Source: BS750m-G69 sp964441235 (GTDB lineage: Bacteria; Fidelibacterota; UBA2242). From it: a DNA stretch of 64,000 nucleotides. Below, one piece after another: positions 1 through 8,375 of this stretch. Below the pieces are notes generated by a model. That model saw only the letters and a program-made list of their open reading frames with translations, made no database searches and was not told the DNA's origin. Positions within the stretch are counted from its first letter, which is position 1. Each line of letters begins with the position of its first letter. A program made the position numbers and the translations under genes. The stretch spans positions 1-64,000 of the forward strand of contig CAYTUQ010000012.1 of the NCBI GenBank assembly GCA_964441235.1, written 5' to 3'.

Positions 1-2
1 TT

Positions 3-872
3 CACGGTTCAAAAAAGCATCCCGTTAATATGGGTAAATCTGAGATTGAAGCGTTCCTTACTTATTTAGCTGTCAGGGGAAACGTCTCCGCATCTACTCA
101 GCGGTAAGCGCTTAATGCCATTATTTTTCTTTACCGTGATGTTCTTGACATTCCTGTTGAGGGAGATATTGAACCGGTAAAAGCAAAGCGACATCGCCGT
201 CTGCCGGTTGTCATGACACAAGGTGAGGTAAAACGCGTCTTAGATCAAATTCTTGGTACTCATACTTTGATGGCAAAAATATTATATGGCAGTGGGTTGC
301 GACTAATGGAATGTGTCCGTTTGTGAGTTAAAGACCTGGATTTTGAAAGGAGAAAAATTTATGTCCGTTCTGGGAAGGGTGGTAAAGACCGCATAACATT
401 ATTTCCATCTTATATCTATGAAGATATGAATATCCATCTATCCAGGTTGAAGTCTTTGCATAAAGAAGACTTATTAAAAGGTTATGGTGAAGTTTATCTT
501 CCAGGCGCGTTAAGCAGAAAATATCCTAATGCTGCAAAAGAGTTTTCATGGCAATATGTATTTCCAGCCAAAAAACTTAGCAAGGACCCGAGGACTGGAA
601 TTGTAAGACGTCATCATGTTCTGGAATCTGGTTTGCAAAAAGCGGTGAAAAGGGCTGTGGAGCGTGCAGGCATTATGAAACGAATTGGATGTCACACTTT
701 TCGTCACAGCTTCGCAACCCATCTGCTTGAAAATGGCGTCAATATTCGCGTTATTCAAGAACTTATGGGGCATGCAAATGTAAAAACCACTGAAATATAT
801 ACTCACGTTATGGAGAAGAATCTTGATGCTGTTCTTAGTCCTCTGGATGTACTGATTAAAATTAAAATGTAA
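3..872 (+). pseudogene. intI: Integron integrase (IntI family), decayed, 5' end outside window
   Basis: A single frame from base 3 to the stop at 870-872 reads as an integron-type tyrosine recombinase. Visible are the first catalytic Arg region (GSGLRLME, near 290-310), GKGGKDR, the HTFRHSFATHLL box, GHANVKTT and the catalytic Tyr in IYTHV. The IntI-specific insert is also there (ALSRKYPNA...FSWQYVFPA, about 508-570), as is the typical SPLDVL tail. The same frame holds two stops, TAA at 105-107 and TGA at 324-326, with good homology on both sides, so the gene is inactivated by point mutations rather than frameshifts. About 45-50 N-terminal residues lie before the window. A cassette array would be expected upstream of the integrase 5' end and so cannot be seen here. 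The open part from 426 keeps most of the catalytic domain but lacks the first catalytic Arg. Confidence 0.85.
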
Positions 873-880
873 CGCCAATC

Positions 881-945
881 CGGTAGCTGCCGGATTCGGC
901 TTGAAAATCCGGCTACCGACGGCATGCAAACTAGACAGTTTGCAT
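881..945. repeat. Two adjacent hairpins after the integrase
   Basis: The first hairpin pairs CGGTAG (881-886) plus CCGGATT (890-896) with AATCCGG (906-912) plus CTACCG (913-918), leaving a 3-nt bulge and a 9-nt loop. The second is a perfect 9-bp inverted repeat, ATGCAAACT (924-932) with AGTTTGCAT (937-945), around a 4-nt loop. There is no T-tract after either, so a Rho-independent terminator is not well supported. They may be dispersed palindromic repeats. No attC core (GTTRRRY/RYYYAAC) was recognised. The stretch from 946 to 1076 shows nothing else. Confidence 0.6.
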
Positions 946-1076
946 CTACGTAGTGGAAATACAATTCATATTTCATATAATATCTACCAGTATATCAGTC
1001 ATTACTGAGACTTAAATTTGACTGGATGATATTGTGCATTTGTACACAGTTTGTAAAAAAAGCTATTCTTGCATAA

Positions 1077-2207
1077 ATGGTAAATATAGGATTAACTTTA
1101 CAGGCAATTATGAGTACTGATATGAATATAAATATAGCGTATTCCCCTGATTCACTGAAAAAACTTTCAAGAGGCGAAATAGACTATAGAATAAGAGAAG
1201 CGAAGGAAAAACTCTCCGATTCTCTTTTAATTCTTGGGCATCACTATCAGCGTGATGAGGTTTTTAAATATGCTGATGCGACCGGGGACTCATTCGCTTT
1301 AGCAAAAGCCGCTGCTAAAGCTTCAGCTAAGTTCATTGTTTTTTGCGGTGTTCATTTTATGGCTGAAACGGCGGATATTATAACATCGCCTTATCAGAAA
1401 GTTTTTCTACCGAATATTGAAGCAGGCTGCTCGTTGGCTGATATGGCTGATATTCTCGAAGTTGAGGAAGCATGGCATGAGATTAGCGCCAATACTGATG
1501 ATAAGAATATACCCATAACGTACATTAACTCTAATGTAGAATTGAAGGCTTTTTGTGGAGGGAATGGCGGTATTGTTTGTACATCTTCAAATGCTCGCAG
1601 CGCTCTGGAATGGGCATGGAGAAATGGAGATAGAGTTTTATTTTTCCCTGACCAGCATTTAGGAAGAAATACTGCTTATAAAATGGGTATTCCATTAGAG
1701 CAGATGGTGATGTGGGACCCTGAGCAAACGTATGGTGGAAATTCCATGGAGAAGATTTCCATGTCGAAAATTGTTCTCTGGAAAGGATACTGTGATGTTC
1801 ACCAGCACTTTAGTAAAGAGTATGTTGATTATTTAAGAGGAAAATACCCGGATATTAACATTATTGCACACCCGGAATGTAACTTTGATGTTGCGCAAAG
1901 CGCTGATTATATGGGGAGTACGGAGTATATCATTAAAAAAGTTAGGGAGAGTGTCAGGGGGACAAAATGGGGTGTTGGTACGGAAAAGCATCTTGTAAAT
2001 CGCCTGCAAAAACAGTATCCTGAGAAAGAGATATTTTTTCTTCAGGAATATGGACCTGAATGTGAAACAATGTCTAGTATAACACAATCTCATTTGCTTT
2101 TCCAATTGGAAAACCTTGTCGAGGGTAATCTGATCAATCAGGTTTTAGTTGAAGATGATATTAAAGAAGATGCTTTAATTGCAATAAACAGGATGTTAGA
2201 TTTGTAA
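1077..2207 (+). CDS. nadA: Quinolinate synthase NadA
   Basis: Cytosolic [4Fe-4S] enzyme that condenses iminoaspartate with dihydroxyacetone phosphate to quinolinate in de novo NAD synthesis. The 376-residue reading shows LGHHYQRDEV near 53-62, EAGCSLAD (Cys118), WKGYCDVHQ (Cys239), HPECNFDV and GPECETMSS (Cys329). Cys118, Cys239 and Cys329 line up with the three cluster ligands of E. coli NadA. In-frame ATGs also occur at 1110 and 1122, and none has a strong ribosome binding site, so the first 11-15 residues are uncertain. nadB follows at once and supplies the iminoaspartate, so the two form an operon. Confidence 0.95.
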   Translation: MVNIGLTLQAIMSTDMNINIAYSPDSLKKLSRGEIDYRIREAKEKLSDSLLILGHHYQRDEVFKYADATGDSFALAKAAAKASAKFIVFCGVHFMAETADIITSPYQKVFLPNIEAGCSLADMADILEVEEAWHEISANTDDKNIPITYINSNVELKAFCGGNGGIVCTSSNARSALEWAWRNGDRVLFFPDQHLGRNTAYKMGIPLEQMVMWDPEQTYGGNSMEKISMSKIVLWKGYCDVHQHFSKEYVDYLRGKYPDINIIAHPECNFDVAQSADYMGSTEYIIKKVRESVRGTKWGVGTEKHLVNRLQKQYPEKEIFFLQEYGPECETMSSITQSHLLFQLENLVEGNLINQVLVEDDIKEDALIAINRMLDL

Positions 2208-2230
2208 TGATGTTATCAGAGGATCCGATA

Positions 2231-3778
2231 ATGAAAACAGATGTTCTTGTCATAGGAGCAGGGTTAGCCGGATGTTCGGCAGCACTGGCAGCATCAAAGA
2301 GCGGGCTTAATGTTACTGTTTTAACGAGGGAAAATGAATTTACAGAATCAGCTTCTTACTATGCTCAAGGGGGAATTATTTACAAGGCGATTGATGATAC
2401 CTTTGAACTATTGCTTGATGATTTCCAACAGAGTGGTGCAAACATTGTTAATGAGAAGGCTGTAAAACAGATTTATAGAGATGGTCCTGGGTTAATTGAA
2501 GAAATTCTTATAAATGATTTGAATATACCTTTTAATAGAAATGATAAGGGAGAATTCGACTTAACACGTGAAGCTGCACATTCAAAACCGAGAATTATTC
2601 ATGTTAATGATAATACAGGTAAATCGATTCAGGAAATATTTTATAAAAAATTGAAAACGCTTTCTAATGTTAAAATTCTCACTGATGCAACTTGCGTTGA
2701 TTTGATTACTTTATCTCACCACTCTCTAAATCCTCTGCATATTTATGAGCCAAGCACCTGTGTTGGAGCGTATGTATTTTTCCAAAAGGAAGATAGGGTT
2801 TATCCGATTCTTGCGAAGCAGACAATATTGGCAACGGGGGGATTGGGAAGAATATATCTTCATACTTCAAATCCTATAACATCGAGAGGCGGAGGCTACG
2901 CAATGGCATACCGTGCAGGTGCCCGGATAATGAATATGGAATATGTTCAATTCCACCCGACAACTCTTTTCTCCACTAATGATGATCGGTTTTTAATAAC
3001 GGAATCTATGCGAGGAGAAGGGGCGATACTTCGTAATAAATATGGTGAAGATTTTATGAAGTGCTATCATAAGATGGGTTCCCTTGCTCCACGTGATGTT
3101 GTATCACGAAGCATAATTCAAGAGATGAATGATACAGGCGCTCAATATGTTTATTTGGATATTACGCATCGGAATTCGGACTGGATCAAAAAGCGATTCC
3201 CAACAATTTATAAGAAATGCCTTGATATGAAAGTGGATATTACCAGCGAGGGAATACCCGTTGTGCCCGCAGCTCACTTTGAGTGCGGTGGTATTGCGAC
3301 AGATGATTTAGCGAATACAAACATCAGGCGATTAAAAGCAGTGGGAGAAGTAGCCTGTACGGGATTACATGGTGCTAATAGACTTGCCAGCAGTTCTTTA
3401 TTGGAGGGTCTGGTTTTTGGAACAATAGTGGGGAGGGATTGCTTCGAGATGATAAAAAAGGGTAAATTCATTATACCGAGGGTTGCAGAGTGGAAACCTG
3501 AAATGGAACCAGTGGACTCTGATTTACTTTATCAAGACTGGCTGACTATTAAGCATACTATGTGGAATTATGTCGGCATCGTTCGAAATAGGAAAAAACT
3601 CGATCGTGCTTTTGGAATACTCTGGCGGTTAAAGCAGGAGATTGAGTTGTTCTATGCTCATAGTAAATTAAATGATGATTTGATAGGTCTAAGGAATGCT
3701 GCTGCGACCTCGTTGCTTGTGCTTCATGCAGCGAGATTAAATAAAGTTAGTCGGGGTTGCCATTACCGGGCAGATTGA
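2231..3778 (+). CDS. nadB: L-aspartate oxidase NadB
   Basis: FAD-dependent oxidase of the succinate dehydrogenase/fumarate reductase flavoprotein family. It turns L-aspartate into iminoaspartate for NadA. It has an N-terminal dinucleotide-binding motif (VIGAGLAGCSAA), SYYAQGG, the substrate-region block EYVQFHPTT, RGEGAILRN and AHFECGGIATDD. The frame opens at 2207, overlapping the nadA stop by one base. The ATG at 2231 is the better start: it has AGAGGA just upstream and begins directly at the FAD-binding strand (MKTDVLVIGAG). About 515 residues, normal for the family but slightly short at the C-terminus. Confidence 0.95.
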   Translation: MKTDVLVIGAGLAGCSAALAASKSGLNVTVLTRENEFTESASYYAQGGIIYKAIDDTFELLLDDFQQSGANIVNEKAVKQIYRDGPGLIEEILINDLNIPFNRNDKGEFDLTREAAHSKPRIIHVNDNTGKSIQEIFYKKLKTLSNVKILTDATCVDLITLSHHSLNPLHIYEPSTCVGAYVFFQKEDRVYPILAKQTILATGGLGRIYLHTSNPITSRGGGYAMAYRAGARIMNMEYVQFHPTTLFSTNDDRFLITESMRGEGAILRNKYGEDFMKCYHKMGSLAPRDVVSRSIIQEMNDTGAQYVYLDITHRNSDWIKKRFPTIYKKCLDMKVDITSEGIPVVPAAHFECGGIATDDLANTNIRRLKAVGEVACTGLHGANRLASSSLLEGLVFGTIVGRDCFEMIKKGKFIIPRVAEWKPEMEPVDSDLLYQDWLTIKHTMWNYVGIVRNRKKLDRAFGILWRLKQEIELFYAHSKLNDDLIGLRNAAATSLLVLHAARLNKVSRGCHYRAD

Positions 3779-3944
3779 TTAAAATTGAATATTCCTGAAA
3801 GTTCAGGTCAGTTTTTTTGATCTTTCTTACAAATTCCGGGACGTTTAAGAGAGATGGTGCAGAGGAGCAAGGGAGCAGGGATAAAAAAGAGAAAAGGAGT
3901 TGAGGAAAAGGGATTTGAAATCATTTGAGAAGAAGGAGTTTATC

Positions 3945-4010
3945 CAGAGTCACCGTGAATTAGAAGTGTATCGAATGTCCTTTAATGCTTCAATGAATAT
4001 AGTTAAGTAA
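3945..4010 (+). pseudogene. Fragment of a four-helix-bundle (S23/IVP) protein gene
   Basis: The frame 3945-4010 reads QSHRELEVYRMSFNASMNIVK then stop. This is the start of helix 1 of the four-helix-bundle family first known from 23S rRNA intervening sequences, matching the pseudogene start near 6082 (QLEVYKMSVTAAMKIF). Nothing of helices 2-4 follows before yajC. The purine-rich tract at 3846-3930 also resembles the one before the second copy (5906-6060). The rest of 3779-4034 holds nothing I recognise. Confidence 0.6.
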
Positions 4011-4034
4011 AAATTAAATTGAAACGGAGGTTAT

Positions 4035-4349
4035 GTGAACGAATTACTTTATGCTGCAGGTGGCGCACAGCAATCTGGTGCAAATCCAATTATGGCTCTT
4101 TTGCCATTTATTCTCATTATTGTGGTTATGTACCTTCTAATGATCCGCCCTCAGGCAAAGAAGCAGAAGGAGAAACAAAAAATGCTTCAAAATTTACAAA
4201 CGGGAGATGAAATACTTACAATAGGTGGTATTATAGGAAAGATTGAGGGTGTCAAAGAGAAAGAAAATACTATTATCGTCCGTATTTCAAAGGATGTTAA
4301 GATCAATTTATCAAGAGCTGCAGTTGCTGAAAAAATTGTAAAAAAGTAG
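4035..4349 (+). CDS. yajC: Sec translocase accessory subunit YajC
   Basis: Small single-span inner-membrane protein that associates with SecDF and SecYEG. The 104-residue product has one transmembrane helix (about 21-38, AttLPFILIIVVMYLLMI region) followed by RPQAKKQKEKQK and the family core GDEILTIGGIIGKI. The start is GTG at 4035, four bases after GGAGG. Downstream is def, 34 bp away, in the same direction. secDF itself is not in this window. Confidence 0.92.
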   Translation: MNELLYAAGGAQQSGANPIMALLPFILIIVVMYLLMIRPQAKKQKEKQKMLQNLQTGDEILTIGGIIGKIEGVKEKENTIIVRISKDVKINLSRAAVAEKIVKK

Positions 4350-4383
4350 AACACAAATTTGAAATTTAAAATGTCGGATTAAA

Positions 4384-4911
4384 ATGTCTATTTTAAAAAT
4401 CTATCTTTATGGAAGCCCAATTCTGAGCAAAAAGGTTGAGAAAATAGAAGATTTACCTAAGAATTTCGTTAATTACATGGATGATATGTTTGAGACTATG
4501 TTAGTTGAGGATGGTATTGGTCTTTCTGCAAATCAGGTTGGAAAAGATATGCGATTCTTTATTACGAATCTTTCCAGTCACGATAAAAATCTTGGTAAAG
4601 GAATTTTTATTAATCCTATTATTATTGATTCAGATGGTGAAACTACATTGGAAGAAGGTTGCCTCAGTATTCCTGATATACGTCAGCAAGTCACACGGCC
4701 GGAGAGGATTACACTTCAGTGGGAGAATTTAGAGCGTAAGATTTTTAAAGAAGAGTTTACTGGTTTGATGGCAAGAGTTATACAGCATGAATTGGACCAT
4801 CTGAATGGGGTATATTTTGTCGATAGGATTACTCCGTTCAGGCAATCTTTTATTTCTTCGAAGTTGAAAAGAATTGAAGTTTCCGCATTAAAAGACAGCG
4901 AAGATAAATAG
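4384..4911 (+). CDS. def: Peptide deformylase
   Basis: Metalloenzyme that removes the N-formyl group from nascent proteins. All three family motifs are present: GIGLSANQ (44-51), EGCLS (91-95) and HELDH (135-139). Metal ligands are Cys93, His135 and His139, with Glu136 as the catalytic base. At 175 residues it is normal length. It sits directly before fmt, the classical def-fmt arrangement, so formylation and deformylation are co-encoded. Confidence 0.96.
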   Translation: MSILKIYLYGSPILSKKVEKIEDLPKNFVNYMDDMFETMLVEDGIGLSANQVGKDMRFFITNLSSHDKNLGKGIFINPIIIDSDGETTLEEGCLSIPDIRQQVTRPERITLQWENLERKIFKEEFTGLMARVIQHELDHLNGVYFVDRITPFRQSFISSKLKRIEVSALKDSEDK

Positions 4912-4947
4912 AATAGTTAACATTTCTATCTCAAAGAGGTCCTTCGA

Positions 4948-5895
4948 ATGAAAATTATTTTCATGGGCACTCCAAGATTTGCTTTGCCAAGTCTGGAGGC
5001 TTTAGCCTCTTCTCATCATGTTATAAAAGCCGTTGTAAGTGGAGAAGATTTAAAAAGTGGTAGAGGCTTAAGAATACAGGAGCCACCGGTAAAGACTCTT
5101 GCCAGAAGCCTGAGATTACCTGTAATCCAACCGGTGTCTTTAAAATCACCTGAATTTATAGAAGAGATCAAGACTATTTCACCCGATATTTTTGTAGTAG
5201 TGGCGTTTAAAATTTTGCCTAAAGTTATTTTAGAAATTCCTGAGAAAGGAGCTATTAATATCCATGCTTCAATTTTACCAAAGTATCGAGGTGCAGCTCC
5301 AATTAATTGGGCTATTATTAATGGCGAAAAAGAGGCCGGTATATCAATATTTCAGATAAAGCCTAAGGTGGATACCGGTGATATCTTATTACAGCGCTAT
5401 GTACAAATTCAACCGGAAGATACCGCTGGTAGTCTATCGGAAAAGTTATCTATTATTGGAGCAGAAGCTATTGTCAAAGTACTGGATGGAATAGAAAGAG
5501 GTGAACAGACTGCAATACCGCAGAATAGTGAATTAGCTACTGCAGCCCCCAAAATATTTCCTGAACTTGGCAAAATTGATTGGAACAAGGATGCACTAGT
5601 TTTAAAGAACCTTATACACGGATTATCCCCAACTCCGGGCGCTTACTCCTTTTTCAAAAAGAAGAGAATTAAATTTCTTACAGCAGTTATTGGCGAAAGT
5701 TCTTATCACAAAGAGTCGGGGACAATTGTTATAATAGATAAAAAGCAGTTAGGAATTCAGACCGGGAATGGAATTTTAAAACCACTGGAAGTTCAAGTGG
5801 AAGGACGCAAAGCTCTTAGAATTGAGGATTTTCTTCGAGGTTTTCAGGGCAAGATAGGGGATAAATTTGTCTCGTCTTATAAAATTATTTGGTAA
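4948..5895 (+). CDS. fmt: Methionyl-tRNA formyltransferase
   Basis: Formylates Met-tRNAfMet using 10-formyl-tetrahydrofolate. The N-terminal Rossmann domain begins MKIIFMGTPRFALPSLEAL. The formyltransferase signature NIHASILPKYRGAAPI carries catalytic Asn104 and His106, and VDTGDIL carries Asp142. A C-terminal OB-type domain follows, to residue 315. AGAGG precedes the ATG at 4948. It is likely cotranscribed with def, 36 bp upstream. The last codon is followed by the long repeat and pseudogene region. Confidence 0.96.
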   Translation: MKIIFMGTPRFALPSLEALASSHHVIKAVVSGEDLKSGRGLRIQEPPVKTLARSLRLPVIQPVSLKSPEFIEEIKTISPDIFVVVAFKILPKVILEIPEKGAINIHASILPKYRGAAPINWAIINGEKEAGISIFQIKPKVDTGDILLQRYVQIQPEDTAGSLSEKLSIIGAEAIVKVLDGIERGEQTAIPQNSELATAAPKIFPELGKIDWNKDALVLKNLIHGLSPTPGAYSFFKKKRIKFLTAVIGESSYHKESGTIVIIDKKQLGIQTGNGILKPLEVQVEGRKALRIEDFLRGFQGKIGDKFVSSYKIIW

Positions 5896-6172
5896 CTGTT
5901 CACGGAGGGATAGATGGATGGATGGATGAAGGTAGTGTAAAAAGTACCGATTTCTGCGAATATATTTCTATAAAGTAAAGTGTGAAAGTAAGCAGAAGAA
6001 CAGGTGTGAAAGTGAGTAGGTGAAAGAGAAAGAAGAATGTCCCAGAGGGAACCCTATGAGAAAGGGAAAGATACAATATCATTGGCAATTGGAAGTGTAT
6101 AAAATGTCAGTCACGGCTGCGATGAAGATTTTTGAAATATCAAAGAATTTTCCAATAGAGGAGAAATATTTT

Positions 6173-6278
6173 CACCCTGTTAAATATGAATGATACTAGT
6201 CATCTCATTTTTAATATTCTATATTTCATTAAAATGAAAACAAATAATAACGAGATCATTTATTATTTAACAGGGCAG
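6173..6278. repeat. 106-bp hairpin element, copy A
   Basis: Ends pair as CACCCTGTTAAATA (6173-6186) against TATTTAACAGGGCAGGTG (6264-6281): 12 perfect bases plus an outer GTG/CAC after a 4-nt offset. The interior is very AT-rich. It interrupts the four-helix-bundle pseudogene between the codons for EEKYF and VDQVRR. It has no coding capacity, so it is MITE-like. No clear target duplication is visible. Confidence 0.65.
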
Positions 6279-6326
6279 GTGGATCAGGTAAGACGCTTTT
6301 CTCGTTCAGTCTCTTCTAATATTGCC

Positions 6327-6427
6327 TGCCCGGTGGAATAAATATTTATTATGTATATGCTTTATTTAGAGAAAAAGATGAATTTAAAACTACTTATTAG
6401 GTTAGTTGGTGCTATTCCACTGGGCAA
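6327..6427. repeat. 101-bp hairpin element, copy B (GTGGAATA family)
   Basis: TGCCCGGTGGAATA (6327-6340) is inversely repeated by TATTCCACTGGGCA (6413-6426), 13 of 14 paired. It lies between the codons SNIA and EAW of the four-helix-bundle pseudogene. The element at 61274-61376 has the same GTGGAATA...TATTCCAC core, nearly the same length, and also interrupts a gene, so the two are likely one family. Confidence 0.7.
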
Positions 6428-6861
6428 GAAGCATGGAGAAGGAGACGTTACGAGGGAGCTTTTATTGACAAATTAATCCCGACTAAGTCGGGACTGAAAG
6501 TGAAGCAGCAGAAACGCAGGTTTGGCTTGAGTATTCTGTTAAATGTAAATATCTTGACAGAGAAATTGGTAGAGAATTAAATAAGATTTACGATAATATC
6601 ATAGGAAAATTAGTTACTATGGCAAACAACACAAAACCGTGGTTATTAAAGGCAAAAATGAGTCCCGATAGGTATCGGGAAGATATTGTTATATAGCTTC
6701 AATGGGTTACACAGTTGATCTCTTTCTTACCTGTCCGTAGGACGTCACAGGCAGGCTTTCTCACTTTCTCACCTGGCTTACCTTCTCAGGGTGGTTGTCA
6801 AGAGTCAGGTTAATTAATGAGCCCACCTAAGAGATATCCGTGAACGGTTACACTATTTGAT

Positions 6862-8184
6862 ATGAGAACACGTGCCGCAGCTGTCAATATTCTGAACACT
6901 TTACCACGGAATTACTACAATTATGAAAAAAGAGTTGTTGAAGTTAGTAAAAACCTGAACTATAATCAGCAGGATCAGGATTTCGTATATGTTCTTGTAA
7001 AAGGAGTTATTAAGTATAAGAAACTTTTAGATTATATCTTAGAAATGGCAACGGATAAACCTCTTAAGAAAATAGAAGTTGATGCACTTAACCTCCTTCG
7101 AATAGGAGCATTCCAGCGTGTTATGCTAAATACACCGAGACATGCACTTGTATATGAAACATCAGAAGCAGCTAAGGATTTACACCGCCCTGACCTTGTC
7201 CCCTTTGTAAATGCAGTTCTCAGGCATTTGCCCGATGAGAGAGTTTGGCTTTCATCAATGAGAAATTTAGGAAGAGTTAAATCCATAGCCATTAAATACT
7301 CTCACCCAGAGTGGTTAGTCGAAAGATGGATTAAAACTTACGGTGAACAGGATACAATAGAATTACTAAAATTCGATAACGACTATCAGGAGATTTTTTT
7401 TAGACATAATCCTATAAAGATCAGCTGGGATAAATTTGAGCAGGAAATTGTAAATCGCGATTATTCAATTAATCTAATGATGTCAGAGCCGATCCATTTT
7501 TTTACAACTGTAAATCCAGGGCGACTTTTAAAAAGCAAACTATTTAAGGAGGGATATTGCTCTGTTCAGGATTTGAGCCAGGCATTGGCGGTTTTACTTC
7601 TTGATCCAAATCCGGGGGAAACAATTTTAGATGTTTGTGCCGCTCCAGGTGGGAAATCAACATTTATTGCACAATTAGTTGGTAAGAGGGGAAAAGTAAC
7701 TTCTTCTGACGTTACAGAAAAGAAAATATCCCTGTTGAAAAATGAATGTTCGCGTTTGGGTATTAATTGTATAAATTATATGGTTGCTGATGCAGGCAAA
7801 GGTGTGTTTTTTGAAGCAGATAAAATATTGGTTGATGTTCCATGCTCGGGAACAGGTGTACTGGCGCGTCGTGCAGACATGCGTTGGAACCGCCAGCCTT
7901 CGGATATTGTTAAATTGAAACAGTTGCAGACAGAGATTCTAAATAATGTTTCTAATTATGTACGTAATAAGGGTGCATTTGTTTATAGTACTTGTTCGAT
8001 AGAAATTGAGGAAAATTGGGGTATAATTGAAGCATTTTTAAATAGTCATTTGGATTTTGCCCTTGACCCTGCCGATAAATATGTTGAGACAGAGTATTGT
8101 GATGAAAAGGGAGCAGTGCAAATATTGCCGCAAAAACATGGAATGACCGGAAGTTTTGCCGTAAGGTTGGTGAAATTAAATTAA
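6862..8184 (+). CDS. rsmB: 16S rRNA m5C967 methyltransferase RsmB
   Basis: SAM-dependent cytosine-5 methyltransferase acting on 16S rRNA. Residues 1-135 are the NusB-like RNA-binding domain. The Rossmann methyltransferase follows with the SAM loop AAPGGKS (260-266), motif IV VPCSGTGVLARRADMRW (Cys328) and motif VI STCSIEIEEN (Cys378). Two Cys is the RsmB/Nop2 arrangement. At 440 residues it is full length. Leader sequence upstream is repeat debris, so the promoter is not obvious. The PASTA-rpe group follows after a 190-bp gap. Confidence 0.95.
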   Translation: MRTRAAAVNILNTLPRNYYNYEKRVVEVSKNLNYNQQDQDFVYVLVKGVIKYKKLLDYILEMATDKPLKKIEVDALNLLRIGAFQRVMLNTPRHALVYETSEAAKDLHRPDLVPFVNAVLRHLPDERVWLSSMRNLGRVKSIAIKYSHPEWLVERWIKTYGEQDTIELLKFDNDYQEIFFRHNPIKISWDKFEQEIVNRDYSINLMMSEPIHFFTTVNPGRLLKSKLFKEGYCSVQDLSQALAVLLLDPNPGETILDVCAAPGGKSTFIAQLVGKRGKVTSSDVTEKKISLLKNECSRLGINCINYMVADAGKGVFFEADKILVDVPCSGTGVLARRADMRWNRQPSDIVKLKQLQTEILNNVSNYVRNKGAFVYSTCSIEIEENWGIIEAFLNSHLDFALDPADKYVETEYCDEKGAVQILPQKHGMTGSFAVRLVKLN

Positions 8185-8375
8185 AACTGTTTGGATTGTG
8201 GAATGAAAATTGTAATTAGGGAAATGAGGGATTTTATATTCAATGATTTTGTAATCAATATAGGTGGAGAGAATAGCAAATAGAAAGTGAAAATTTGCCT
8301 AAAAAAGACTGTTTTGTTTCAATTTGAAATTTGCAATTTTCAATTTGAAATTTAAAATGAGATAAAGGTATCACT

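Larger units (their letters stand above)
6076..6700 (+). pseudogene. Four-helix-bundle (S23/IVP) protein gene split by three palindromic insertions
   Basis: Pieces in order spell one family member: QLEVYKMSVTAAMKIFEIS to EEKYF (to 6172), then VDQVRRFSRSVSSNIA (about 6279-6326), then EAWRRRRYEGAFIDKL (6428-6475), then ESEAAETQVWLEYSVKCKYLD and the final helix to NNTKPWLL (about 6650). Between the pieces lie a 106-bp hairpin element (6173-6278), a 101-bp hairpin element (6327-6427) and a 16-17-bp palindrome (near 6478-6495). Removing the three restores a continuous domain, so the insertions broke one gene. Any product would stop at 6190 or earlier. The function of this family is unknown. Confidence 0.8.
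5896..6861. other. 966-bp gene-free stretch made of decayed gene and repeats
   Basis: It starts with a purine-rich tract with short GGAT and GTGAAAG repetitions (5906-6060). The split four-helix-bundle pseudogene follows, then palindromes TCCCGATA/TATCGGGA (near 6662-6680) and a CCTGTC...GACAGG-like hairpin near 6738-6765. From 6770 to 6861 nothing is recognised. No intact gene is supported. Confidence 0.6.

Noticed and set aside
105..326. Stop codon readthrough or recoding in the integrase
   Set aside because: Two different stop codons (TAA and TGA) in one mobile-element gene are better explained by decay; other genes in the window use TAA, TGA and TAG as normal stops.
881..945. Possible attC sites after the integrase remnant
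   Set aside because: Strong hairpins are present but no paired RYYYAAC/GTTRRRY cores, and integron cassettes normally lie on the other side of intI.
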